Assembly: GCA_002427745.1 (NCBI GenBank)
Contig: DIYF01000155.1
Coordinates: forward strand, 39,750-103,749
Reading direction: 5' to 3'
DNA length: 64,000 nt
DNA from: Roseivirga sp. UBA6061
Lineage (GTDB): Bacteria; Bacteroidota; Bacteroidia; Cytophagales; Cyclobacteriaceae
In this document: piece by piece, positions 8,390 through 17,904 of the stretch
How positions within the stretch are numbered: position 1 is the stretch's first letter
How the letters are laid out: each line of letters opens with the position of its first letter
Translations under genes and position numbers: made by a program
Notes under the pieces: generated by a model
Database searches by the model: none
Told to the model about the DNA's origin: nothing
Seen by the model: only the letters and a program-made list of their open reading frames with translations

Positions 8390-9294
8390 AAAAACTAAAG
8401 AAGATACTGCGAAAGAGATTACTGGGCTTTGTGGTGTTCCTGATGGTCATGATAGTGATTGCCCTGGCAATTGCACCAAGCGTAGTGAAGGTAGTAGGAG
8501 CAGGACAGGCAGCTGTGCTCTATAAAACTCTGAGGGGAGGAACTGTAACCAAACCTTACGGTACTTATGGGGAAGGCATCCATATCATTTATCCCTGGGA
8601 TGCATTTTACATCTATGATGTTCGGATACAAGAGAAGAATACCACCATTGATGTCATTACCAAAGACGGGCTTACCCTGGCAGTTGAGATTTCGGTGCGT
8701 TTCCACCCGAATGTGAGTACCCTGGGTTTACTGCACAAGTACATTGGCCCTGATTACGTGGAGAAGGTAATTGCTCCGGAAATTGAAGCGACAACGCGCG
8801 ATGTGATCGGTTTGCAGGATCTGGATTCTCTCTATTCAGACAAAAGGGCTGAGATTCAGGCCAAAATCAGTTCGATAGCTCTCAGAGCTATCAACAACCA
8901 AAATGCCCTGAAGAATAATGAAATGCTTCTGGGGCCTGTAGAGCGCAATGATTTTGAGCCCGGAAGGATTCAGGACTATATCATCTTTGAAGAACTATTC
9001 ATCAAAAACATCTCTATTCCAGCTGCTGTACGCGCCAAGATCGAGGAGAAAATCATAGCAGAACAAGAGCTTAGAAGGTATGAATACCTGATTGCTTCAG
9101 AACTCAAGGAGAAGGAGAGAAAGCTTATTGAAGCCCAGGGAATCAAGCTTTTTGAAGACTCCTCTGCCATTAGTATTCTCAAGTGGCGATCCATCATGGC
9201 TACCGAAGAACTATCCAAATCCCCCAATTCCAAGATCATCCTGATCGGAACGGATGAAAACCTGCCAATTATCCTAAACGGAGATAAGAATTAG
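8386..9294 (+). CDS. SPFH/prohibitin-family membrane protein
   Basis: The 302-residue protein starts with a basic segment and one transmembrane helix (about 13-36). An SPFH/band-7 domain follows, with the usual start in which GQAAVLY leads to a GEGIHIIYPWD segment. The C-terminal region (about 220-280) is a charged helix. Prohibitin-like proteins form ring-shaped oligomers at the membrane and organise microdomains or control proteases. The gene overlaps the exporter by an ATGA and precedes the first synthase by 58 bases, so it belongs to the operon. Such a protein is unusual in a lipopeptide cluster. I infer a scaffold for the exporter or synthases, or protection of the membrane against the product. 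Neither is shown by the sequence. Confidence 0.88.
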   Translation: MKKLKKILRKRLLGFVVFLMVMIVIALAIAPSVVKVVGAGQAAVLYKTLRGGTVTKPYGTYGEGIHIIYPWDAFYIYDVRIQEKNTTIDVITKDGLTLAVEISVRFHPNVSTLGLLHKYIGPDYVEKVIAPEIEATTRDVIGLQDLDSLYSDKRAEIQAKISSIALRAINNQNALKNNEMLLGPVERNDFEPGRIQDYIIFEELFIKNISIPAAVRAKIEEKIIAEQELRRYEYLIASELKEKERKLIEAQGIKLFEDSSAISILKWRSIMATEELSKSPNSKIILIGTDENLPIILNGDKN

Positions 9295-9352
9295 GTGGTT
9301 TTTTAGGATAAAATTGAGTAATTAGTAATAAAAGAGGTGTAGAAGTCCACGG

Positions 9353-12300
9353 ATGAAAGACATTCAACCAAATGACAATTTGGTTTCATTGCTGAAACGA
9401 AGGTCTGATTTTCAGAAAGATCAGGTATTGTATCGCTTTGTTCAGGATGATGATGGCTCAGTACTCGAACTCACTGCCCGTGGCCTGGAAGAGCGGGCTA
9501 TGGCCGTAGCCCTTCAACTTAAAAAGTGTGCTGGCAAAGGTGATCGGGCACTGCTGATGTACAACTCTGGTTTTGAGTTTGTTGTCGCCTTTTTCGGTTG
9601 TCTATATGCGCAGGTCATAGCCGTACCCGTTTATCCACCCAAGAGAAATCAAAAGATCAACCGGCTCCAGTCTATTATCACAGATGCAGATGTGAAGGTG
9701 GTGCTGGCTACCGGAAAGATTCAGAAACAGGTTCTGGCAGGGAATAATGAAAGGTTGATACAATCCACCTGGATAGACACTGAGGGGGTATCTCAGGAAG
9801 TCGAAAGAGAAAGCTTTGAATATCCTTCCATTATCATGGAAGATGTGATGTTTCTGCAATATACCTCAGGCTCTACAGGAAGCCCGAAAGGAGTAGCGGT
9901 AACACACAATAATATCATGGCCAACGAGTCAGTGATCTATGAAGCCTGGGAAATGGAAAAGGGCAGTCATTATGTGAGCTGGCTTCCCTACTTCCATGAT
10001 ATGGGACTTATTGGAGCGATAGTACAATCTCTATACGCCAACATGCCGCTCACGCTGATGAACCCAGCCTACTTTCTCAGAAAGCCAGTACGCTGGTTAA
10101 AGGCCATCAGTGATAATAAAGCAACCGTCAGTGGCGGGCCTAATTTTGCCTATGACCTTTGTGTAGATAACATTAAGGATGAGGACCTTGAAGGGATTGA
10201 CCTGAGTAGCTGGCGATGTGCTTACAATGGAGCAGAGCCTGTTTCGGCCAGAACCCTGAGGCGTTTTGCTGAACGCTTCGCCAAATACGGATTCAAAAAT
10301 GAAGCCCTCTATCCCGGCTACGGTATGGCAGAAGCCACCCTTCTGATCAGTGGAAACCTGAATGAGTATGGCCCCAAATGGCTCACGGTAGATAAGAAAG
10401 CTTTTCAGGAGGGAAAGGCAGTTGAGCAGGAAAGCAGTGAAGAGACTATTGAAGTCGTCTCCTGTGGTCGTATCTGGCAGAATCATCAGGCCAGAATAGT
10501 GAACCCTGATACACTTGAACTCTGTGCCAAAGATGAGATAGGAGAGCTTTGGTTCCAGGGAGGAAGCGTGGCCATTGGCTATTGGGAGAACCCGGAGAAG
10601 ACAAAAGAAACATTTGAAGCCTACATCAAAGATACAGGCGAGGGTCCGTTTTTGAGAACCGGAGACCTGGCCTTTATCAGGGATGAAGAAATCTATATAA
10701 CCGGCCGGTTGAAGGATCTGTTGGTAATCCGTGGGCGCAATTACTACCCTCAGGACCTTGAATTTGCCTGTAGTCAAAGTCACGAGTCATTGGTTGCCAA
10801 CAGTACTGCTGCTTTTTCGGTAGATACCGAAGCAGGTGAGCAACTGGTGATTGTGCAGGAGGTGACCAGAACTGCGATCCGCTCTGTCAATGCAGAAGAG
10901 GTCTTTGAGGCCATTGTATCAAATATATCTGCCGAATACGAACTCTCGGTTTATGACATTGTTCTACTGATTCCCGGTAGAATTCTCAAAACATCAAGTG
11001 GCAAAATTCAGCGTCAGGGTAACAAGAAGGCTTATTTATCCGGTGAGTTTGAGCCTATAGCCCAATGGAGAAATCAAGAGATTTTACCCGAGTCCGGTGA
11101 TCCGGAAGATAGCGCTGAGACAACTACTCTGGATGAGGTCCAGCTTCATAACTGGATGAAAACCAAAATCGGAGAGCTCGTCAATACGCCTGCTCATCGC
11201 ATTCAGGTCCATAAAGAGTTCAATGCCTTTGGTATGGATTCAGTGGCAGCTATTCAGCTGAGTAATGATTTAAGTACGCTTCTCAATAGAGATGTTCCTC
11301 CCAATCTGGTATATGATTACCCCTCCATAGCACAGTTGTCTGCCCATTTGCTGGGATTAGGTGATCATCCCTTCATCCAAACAGAAAGAAAAGAAGGGCG
11401 CAAGGACGTGGCCATCATAGCTATGAGCGGCCGTTTCCCCGGAGCCGGGAATATTGAGGAGTTTGAAGAGCTTCTGTTCAAGGGTATCAATGCCATCAGT
11501 ACTCCGGGAGAGTCTCTGGCCATGGATGATGACCCGAGGGATATTTCTTACCGCTCCGGTTATCTTCAGGAGGTAGATAAATTTGATGCGGGCTTCTTCG
11601 AAATATCTCCTAAAGAAGCTAAGGCCATTGATCCACAACAACGGCTGTTACTTGAGCTGAGTTACGAAACATTTCAGAGGGCCGGATACGCTACGGAAAG
11701 TCTCAAACGATCCAATACGGGCGTTTTCATAGGTGTAAGCAACTTCGACTACGCTGAATTAAGTATCAGGAACCGTGAGCATAAGAGTGCTTATTTCGGA
11801 ACAGGCATTGCCTTGAGCACCACCGCCAACCGTCTGTCGTATTACTATGATTTCAGAGGCCCCAGTATTGCGGTAGATACAGCCTGCTCATCTTCTTTGG
11901 TAGCTGTGCATCAGGCCGTTCAGAGTATAAGGAATGGAGAAAGTACCATGGCTTTGGCCGGTGGTGTGAACCTCATTCTGTCGGATAATGTGAACCAATA
12001 CCTCGATGCAGGTACGCTTTTGGCCTCAGACGGTCACTGCAAAACCTTTGATGCCTCTGCTGATGGCTATGTAAGGGGAGAGGGAGCCGGAGTATTACTC
12101 CTGAAGTCGAAAGAGCAGGCACTGAAAGATGGTGACAATATCCTGGCAGTAATCAAAGGAAGTGCCGTTGCCCAGGATGGTCATAGCAATGGCATTCTGG
12201 CCCCGAATGGCGTAGCACAACAGAAGCTGATCCGGGAGGCGTTGCATGATGCCGCAGTTGATCCCGGTGAGATCAGCTATGTGGAATCACATGGAACGGG

Positions 12301-15300
12301 TACAGCCTTGGGAGACCCGATTGAGGTATCGGCCATCGACCAGGTTTATGGCCAGCAGCGAAAAGATGAGACTCCACTATTGGTTGGCTCTGTCAAGGCC
12401 AATATTGGTCATTTGGAATCTGCAGCAGGTATTGCCGGCCTGATCAAGACAGTGCTTTGCCTGAACAGAAAAGAGATTCCCGGGCAGGTACATTATAAAG
12501 AGCCGAACCCTAACATAGATTGGGGCAAAATGGCGGTTAAAATACCACAGAGAATTGAGCCTTTGAATAAGGGTACTCAGCCTCTGAAGGCAGCAGTAAG
12601 CTCTTTCGGTTTTGGAGGAACCATCTCTCATTTACTCCTGGAGGAGTATGAAAATCAGAATGAAGTTCAGGAAAAGGAAGACTCAAATGAGTCAGATGTA
12701 CCGAGTCTCTTTCTGTTATCCGCCAGAGGGGAGGAAGCTCTAGTGGCTCAGGCTGATAAACTACAAAACCACATAGGAAACTATTTGGTTACAAATCTTA
12801 AAAATATTGCCTGTAGCTCTGCCCTAAGTAGAGATCATTTCTCTGACAGACTGGTAGTTACGTGTCACAATGGTGATCAGTTTAAGTCTGGATTGAATGC
12901 ATTTTTATCCGGGAAAGAGTCCGAATCAATTGTAAGACCACAAAGAGAATTCTATCAGGGTAAGAAGGCTTTTCTATTCACAGGTGGGGGAGCTCAGTAT
13001 GCGGGCATGTGTGCTGAATACTATCAGGGTCAACCCGTCTTCAAGGCAGCCATTGATGAATGTGTTCAGCTGTCTAAGGAATATCTGGAAGTTGATTTGA
13101 GCAAGATCTTGTTTGCTGAGGCAGATACTGAAGAAGAAACATTACTCCATCGCATTGACTATATGCAGCCTGCGTTGTTCTCCTTTGAGTATGCGATGAG
13201 TCGACTCTGGCAGTCCTGGGGAATAGAGCCCGATGTGCTTATTGGTCATAGTTTGGGAGAAATTGTAGCCGCCTGTGTGGCAGGCATCTTTAGTCTTGCC
13301 GATGGTCTCAAGCTGATTTGCCGAAGAGGGCAGCTCATGCAGAGTCTGCCTGCCGGTGGTGTCATGATCTCAATTCAGGCCGGTGCTGAGGAAGTGGCCC
13401 GTGTTATTGGTAAAGATAAGGATGCTGTTTCCATAGGAGTCATCAATGGCCCCACACAAACGGTGATTTCGGGTGAAAAAGAGAAGGCTGAGAGAGTAAG
13501 ACTGGATTTCGATGCCAAAGGATTTAAGACAAAGGTTTTACAGGTATCACATGCCTCGCATTCGGTGCTTATGAACCCGATTTTAGAAGCCTATGGCAAA
13601 GTGGTAGAGTCTGTCACCTTTCATAAACCCAAATATCAGCTCATTCAAAACAGAGCAGATGAGGGCCTGGCTATCGATACAGCTGTCTATTGGATCAGTC
13701 ATTTGAGAGATACGGTTGATTTTGCGGCCGGGGTCAGAGAATTGGAATCTCGGGGTATTGACGTATGCATAGAAGTAGGGCCCAACCCGGTTTTGCTGGG
13801 TATTGCCGGTAATTGCTATGAGGCCGGAGATCAGGTCACCTGGCTGCCTTCTTCCAGAGTGGGAGAATCCGGCACGGTATATCAGAGTATTGCTCAGTTA
13901 TATGTAGAGGGAGAGCTTATTGACTGGGAAGCCTACTATGCACACGAGTCTGTCAGGAAAGTACCTTTGCCTACCTATGATTTTCAGCGTGAATCCTATT
14001 GGGTCAACACCTCGAAAAGCCTTTCCTCTGACAGAGGTGATTATTCAGGTCATCCACTGCTCGGCTCAGAAATAAAGGTTGCCGGTAAAGAGGGGGTATT
14101 CGAGACCTTAGTGAGTCTCAAACATTTTCCTTACCTCAATGATCATCGGGTCTTTGACAGTGCACTCGTGCCTGCTGCGGCATTCTGTGAGATTATTCAG
14201 GCTTTTGTCCAGCAGTCATCATCACCTTACATACTTGAAGAAATCAACTTTGAAAGCCCGCTTTGGCTCGATAAGGACCATGAATATCGTTTACAGCTCA
14301 TCCTGCAGAGCGCAGAGGAGGAACAACAGCAGTTTGAACTTTTCAGCAGTGTTGTAGGTGATGAAAGTACCTGGCAAAGTCACGCAAGAGGTGTTCTGGG
14401 TTCTCTGGAGCAGAGTAGGAAAGAGTCTACCGATCAGCTGCCACCGGTCATCAATGGAGGCCTCAATGTGAATGAATTCTATGAAGCCTTTGCACTGAAA
14501 GGTATGGAGTACGGGGAGGCTTTTCAACCCGTCAAAGATATCTACCAAAAGACGGATTCAATAATGGCCAGACTTCACTTGCCAAATGCGCTGGATGAAG
14601 AGAACCCTTATCAGGTACATCCTGTACTCCTTGATGGTGCTTTTCAGCTTATGAGTGTCTTGTTCAGCGATATTGATAAAGCCTGTCTGCCATTTTCATT
14701 ACAGGGCTATGAACTCCTGGGCAAGGCAAACAACGAGATTTGGGCAGAAGCCCGTCTTATCGAAGATGAGTCCCGGAATGAAGTGAAGTGTGCTGCCATT
14801 AGGTTCTGGGATACCGAAGGGAAACTTTTGGGAAGAATAGATAAGCTCTATGTGAAAGAGGTCTCTTCGGCTATTCTGAGTGGTGAAGTAAAAACGGACT
14901 GGCTTTATGATTTGGAATGGAGGCCACTGAAAACAGGGAAGGTTCCTGATTTGAAAGACGAGAAGTGGCTGATTCTCGGGGCAGAAAATGAATCGAAAAA
15001 GGCCACGGAGCTGACAGAAAGCATTATAGCCAAAGGTGCAGAAGCAGTGAAACTTGACTGGTCCGAGGCCAAAGCCAGATTGAATGATTTTGACAGAGTA
15101 GTCCGGTTGTGGGCTACGGATAGTAATCTGGAGATAGCAGCTCAGGCCGAATCAAATGCCTTAAAAGGTCTGAACGAGCTACAGAGTTTGCTTAAGCTTC
15201 AGGCCGGGGGTGATCTGGACAGGCTGAAAACACTTTGTTGGATTACAGAAGGAATGGACAGTAATCCGGCACTGGCACCACTGTGGGGACTGGGGCGCGT

Positions 15301-17812
15301 ATTCATGCAGGAACATAGTGACATATCAATGCAGCTTCTCGATATAAATTCTGAAGCCGATGACGACATTGATACACTAACCGCATTGTTGAACACCCAA
15401 GGCGAAAATCAGCTGAGGGTCAGGAAAACAGGTGTGGAATGCTTGAGGCTCATACCGGCAAAACCGGTTTCAAAAGATTCTGTTGAGCACTCACAACTCA
15501 AAGTTACCCGGGAAGGTGTACTGGACTCACTGGAGATGGTAGCTGGTATCAGACCTGAACCGGCTGATCACGAGATAGAAATAGCTGTCAGTCATGCCGG
15601 ACTGAATTTCAGAGACGTTTTCAGAGCCTTAAACCTTATTGCCACCGATCAGGGAGAACTGGGAGGGGAGTGCTCAGGAGTGATAACAAGGCTGGGTAAG
15701 AAGGTCAAAGGTTTTGAGGTGGGAGACCGCGTCATGGCCCTGGCGGAAGGTACCTTTGCTAACCATGTTACCACAGATTACCGATTGGTAGCCCCTTTAC
15801 CCAAAGAGATTGATATGGAGGCGGCAGCTACCATTCCTATTACTTTTATTACGGCCTGGTACGGATTGAAAAACCTGGCTGACCTTCAGCCACATGAGAG
15901 CATTCTCATTCATTCCGCTGCAGGAGGAGTCGGAATGGCGGCCATACAAATAGCACAGCACTTCAGGGCACAAATCTACGGCACAGCCAGTCAACCTAAA
16001 CAAGAAGCAGTAAGAGCATCAGGTGTCAATCATGTCTATGATTCCAGAAGGCTGGACTTTTATGAAAGTATCAGGCATGATACTGATAATGAAGGGGTTG
16101 ATGTAGTGCTAAACTCCTTTACCAAAGAGTTTGTAGACAAAAGTCTGGACTTGTTGAAAGACAAAGGCCGCTTTCTGGAGATTGGCAAGCGAGACATCCG
16201 GGCTCTTGAAGATGTTGAGGCAACACACCCAGCACTGAGCTATACAGCTTATGATCTGATCTACCTGATGAAAAACGAGCAGGATCTGATCAGCGATATT
16301 TTCAACGCTCTTATTCCTTTGTTTGATCAGGGCATTCTCAAATCCCTGCCGTTGACCAGCTTTCCAATGGAGCAGGCTCAGGAAGCCTTCAAGTTTATGT
16401 CGCAGGCAAAGCATACGGGCAAAGTTGTTTTGTCAAACCCGGTGCAGGAAGAAGAGTACGTCTTAAATCTGGCGGCTGAATCCACAGTGCTGATTACCGG
16501 AGGTCTGGGAGGACTGGGACTGGGAGTAGCAGAACTCCTTTCACGACAGTACAGCATAAGGCATTTGGCACTACTTGGCCGCAGTAAACCCTCAAAAGTC
16601 GCACTGGAGGCAATTTCCGCCATTGAAAAGCTGGGTACAAAAGTCAGTGTATTCAGTGTGGATGTGACGGATAAAAGTGCATTGTCTCAAGTGCTGAAGG
16701 ATGCCGCACTTGAGTACCCGCTTAAAGGTATCTTCCATCTGGCCGGTATTCTTGAGGACGGCCTGATCGCCAATCAAAACGAAGCGCAGTTCAAGGCCGC
16801 CATGGCCCCAAAAATACAGGGAGGATGGAATCTGCACGAACTGACGAAGGAGATGAACCTTGATTTATTTGTTCTGTTCTCGTCTGCGGCATCCATTATG
16901 GGCTCAGCCAGTCAGGGAAATTACGCTGCCGGAAACGCATTTCTGGACAGTCTGGCTGTCTACAGAAGAAATCAGGGGCTACCTGCTCACAATATCAACT
17001 GGGGTCCCTGGACCTCTGCCGGCCTGGTACATCAAATGAGCCAGGAAAAGAAGAAAAGAATTCAGAAGCAGGGTTTAGGGCTCATTTCAATGGACCAGGG
17101 CATGGCATTAACCAGCCACCTGATCGATCAGCTCGGAAGAAATTCAGTAGTGCTTTCCCTGAATACCGGCAGGTTTGAAGCCGCCTTGTCGACCGTTACC
17201 AATGAAGTGCCCGCGATCTATCGGGAGCTATTGGGCAATCGAAAACTACAGAGCAGCAAAGAAAACCCGGCAGAGTTGATCAGCCGACTTAGTGCCATGG
17301 AGGCCGATGCGGGTAAGAAAGAACTCGAAACAATGCTCCAGGAGGTTATTGGCCGGATTCTCTCGGTATCAGATATCCGGAAGATTCACCTCGATAAATC
17401 TCTGCAGGAGTTTGGCATGGACTCGCTGATGTCAGTGGAGTTGAGAAACAAGCTGTCTGCCATGTTGGGTACGAAGCTATCGGTGACCCTGCTCTTTGAC
17501 TACCCGAATATCAAAGCGCTGGCGACCTTCCTTTGGGAGAATAACATCAGCCATGATCAGGTAGAGGAGCAGGTGAACAATACCACTGACTGGAAACAAG
17601 TGGTGCAGCAGGGTTTGCTCAACAGGCTGAAAGAAATGGATACAAACGGCCAGGTAGACTATGAGAAGTCCCTGGGTGAAATGATGAACGAGCTGGAGAA
17701 GATGATGGACAGGTCAACCGGTAAGAAAGAGGAGATAGATGAGAGAATGCTGGATGATCTGACTTTAGAAGAGTTGGAGGACGAATTTGAAAAAGAACTC
17801 AAAGACCTGTAA
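9353..17812 (+). CDS. Fatty acid-activating, fully reducing polyketide synthase (FAAL-ACP-KS-AT-DH-ER-KR-ACP)
   Basis: This 2819-residue starter enzyme should load a free fatty acid as its acyl-adenylate and lengthen it by one saturated unit. Domains in order are: FAAL about 1-570 (SGSTG near 172), ACP with Ser630 in GMDS, KS about 684-1105 (C845, H980, H1020), AT about 1209-1510 (S1300 in GHSLGE), DH about 1567-1850 (H1598, D1761), ER about 2055-2360 (nucleotide loop from H2187, HSAAGGVG), KR about 2380-2560 (TGGLGGLG, Y2524) and ACP with S2691. The acidic helical tail after about 2730 is probably a docking element for the next protein. Oddities are HASH at 1400-1403 in the AT where malonyl-specific domains usually have HAFH, and D for G in the first DH motif. 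The KR LED triplet keeps the Asp typical of B-type reductases. An AGAGGTG stretch about 15 bases upstream supports the start. Confidence 0.95.
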   Translation: MKDIQPNDNLVSLLKRRSDFQKDQVLYRFVQDDDGSVLELTARGLEERAMAVALQLKKCAGKGDRALLMYNSGFEFVVAFFGCLYAQVIAVPVYPPKRNQKINRLQSIITDADVKVVLATGKIQKQVLAGNNERLIQSTWIDTEGVSQEVERESFEYPSIIMEDVMFLQYTSGSTGSPKGVAVTHNNIMANESVIYEAWEMEKGSHYVSWLPYFHDMGLIGAIVQSLYANMPLTLMNPAYFLRKPVRWLKAISDNKATVSGGPNFAYDLCVDNIKDEDLEGIDLSSWRCAYNGAEPVSARTLRRFAERFAKYGFKNEALYPGYGMAEATLLISGNLNEYGPKWLTVDKKAFQEGKAVEQESSEETIEVVSCGRIWQNHQARIVNPDTLELCAKDEIGELWFQGGSVAIGYWENPEKTKETFEAYIKDTGEGPFLRTGDLAFIRDEEIYITGRLKDLLVIRGRNYYPQDLEFACSQSHESLVANSTAAFSVDTEAGEQLVIVQEVTRTAIRSVNAEEVFEAIVSNISAEYELSVYDIVLLIPGRILKTSSGKIQRQGNKKAYLSGEFEPIAQWRNQEILPESGDPEDSAETTTLDEVQLHNWMKTKIGELVNTPAHRIQVHKEFNAFGMDSVAAIQLSNDLSTLLNRDVPPNLVYDYPSIAQLSAHLLGLGDHPFIQTERKEGRKDVAIIAMSGRFPGAGNIEEFEELLFKGINAISTPGESLAMDDDPRDISYRSGYLQEVDKFDAGFFEISPKEAKAIDPQQRLLLELSYETFQRAGYATESLKRSNTGVFIGVSNFDYAELSIRNREHKSAYFGTGIALSTTANRLSYYYDFRGPSIAVDTACSSSLVAVHQAVQSIRNGESTMALAGGVNLILSDNVNQYLDAGTLLASDGHCKTFDASADGYVRGEGAGVLLLKSKEQALKDGDNILAVIKGSAVAQDGHSNGILAPNGVAQQKLIREALHDAAVDPGEISYVESHGTGTALGDPIEVSAIDQVYGQQRKDETPLLVGSVKANIGHLESAAGIAGLIKTVLCLNRKEIPGQVHYKEPNPNIDWGKMAVKIPQRIEPLNKGTQPLKAAVSSFGFGGTISHLLLEEYENQNEVQEKEDSNESDVPSLFLLSARGEEALVAQADKLQNHIGNYLVTNLKNIACSSALSRDHFSDRLVVTCHNGDQFKSGLNAFLSGKESESIVRPQREFYQGKKAFLFTGGGAQYAGMCAEYYQGQPVFKAAIDECVQLSKEYLEVDLSKILFAEADTEEETLLHRIDYMQPALFSFEYAMSRLWQSWGIEPDVLIGHSLGEIVAACVAGIFSLADGLKLICRRGQLMQSLPAGGVMISIQAGAEEVARVIGKDKDAVSIGVINGPTQTVISGEKEKAERVRLDFDAKGFKTKVLQVSHASHSVLMNPILEAYGKVVESVTFHKPKYQLIQNRADEGLAIDTAVYWISHLRDTVDFAAGVRELESRGIDVCIEVGPNPVLLGIAGNCYEAGDQVTWLPSSRVGESGTVYQSIAQLYVEGELIDWEAYYAHESVRKVPLPTYDFQRESYWVNTSKSLSSDRGDYSGHPLLGSEIKVAGKEGVFETLVSLKHFPYLNDHRVFDSALVPAAAFCEIIQAFVQQSSSPYILEEINFESPLWLDKDHEYRLQLILQSAEEEQQQFELFSSVVGDESTWQSHARGVLGSLEQSRKESTDQLPPVINGGLNVNEFYEAFALKGMEYGEAFQPVKDIYQKTDSIMARLHLPNALDEENPYQVHPVLLDGAFQLMSVLFSDIDKACLPFSLQGYELLGKANNEIWAEARLIEDESRNEVKCAAIRFWDTEGKLLGRIDKLYVKEVSSAILSGEVKTDWLYDLEWRPLKTGKVPDLKDEKWLILGAENESKKATELTESIIAKGAEAVKLDWSEAKARLNDFDRVVRLWATDSNLEIAAQAESNALKGLNELQSLLKLQAGGDLDRLKTLCWITEGMDSNPALAPLWGLGRVFMQEHSDISMQLLDINSEADDDIDTLTALLNTQGENQLRVRKTGVECLRLIPAKPVSKDSVEHSQLKVTREGVLDSLEMVAGIRPEPADHEIEIAVSHAGLNFRDVFRALNLIATDQGELGGECSGVITRLGKKVKGFEVGDRVMALAEGTFANHVTTDYRLVAPLPKEIDMEAAATIPITFITAWYGLKNLADLQPHESILIHSAAGGVGMAAIQIAQHFRAQIYGTASQPKQEAVRASGVNHVYDSRRLDFYESIRHDTDNEGVDVVLNSFTKEFVDKSLDLLKDKGRFLEIGKRDIRALEDVEATHPALSYTAYDLIYLMKNEQDLISDIFNALIPLFDQGILKSLPLTSFPMEQAQEAFKFMSQAKHTGKVVLSNPVQEEEYVLNLAAESTVLITGGLGGLGLGVAELLSRQYSIRHLALLGRSKPSKVALEAISAIEKLGTKVSVFSVDVTDKSALSQVLKDAALEYPLKGIFHLAGILEDGLIANQNEAQFKAAMAPKIQGGWNLHELTKEMNLDLFVLFSSAASIMGSASQGNYAAGNAFLDSLAVYRRNQGLPAHNINWGPWTSAGLVHQMSQEKKKRIQKQGLGLISMDQGMALTSHLIDQLGRNSVVLSLNTGRFEAALSTVTNEVPAIYRELLGNRKLQSSKENPAELISRLSAMEADAGKKELETMLQEVIGRILSVSDIRKIHLDKSLQEFGMDSLMSVELRNKLSAMLGTKLSVTLLFDYPNIKALATFLWENNISHDQVEEQVNNTTDWKQVVQQGLLNRLKEMDTNGQVDYEKSLGEMMNELEKMMDRSTGKKEEIDERMLDDLTLEELEDEFEKELKDL

Positions 17813-17862
17813 GGCTTTGATTTATAGATAAATAAAGGCTTCTCTTTTGAGGAAGGAGAGTC

Positions 17863-17904
17863 GTGAATACCTGCAGATTAGAAGCTCCTGATGAGCTTTT
17901 ATGA
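17863..17904 (+). CDS. Possible 13-codon leader frame overlapping the next synthase start
   Basis: A GTG at 17863 is preceded by a strong ribosome-binding-like stretch, AGGAAGGAGAG at 17850-17860. It opens a 13-codon frame ending with TGA at 17902-17904, which overlaps the annotated start of the second synthase (17891) in another frame. It could deliver ribosomes to that start by reinitiation, or the purine run could be chance. The evidence is weak. Confidence 0.2.
   Translation: MNTCRLEAPDELL

Noticed and set aside
10097..10783. A 228-codon frame on the - strand
   Set aside because: It lies antisense inside the FAAL domain. Long antisense frames are common opposite such genes, and the product shows no family features.
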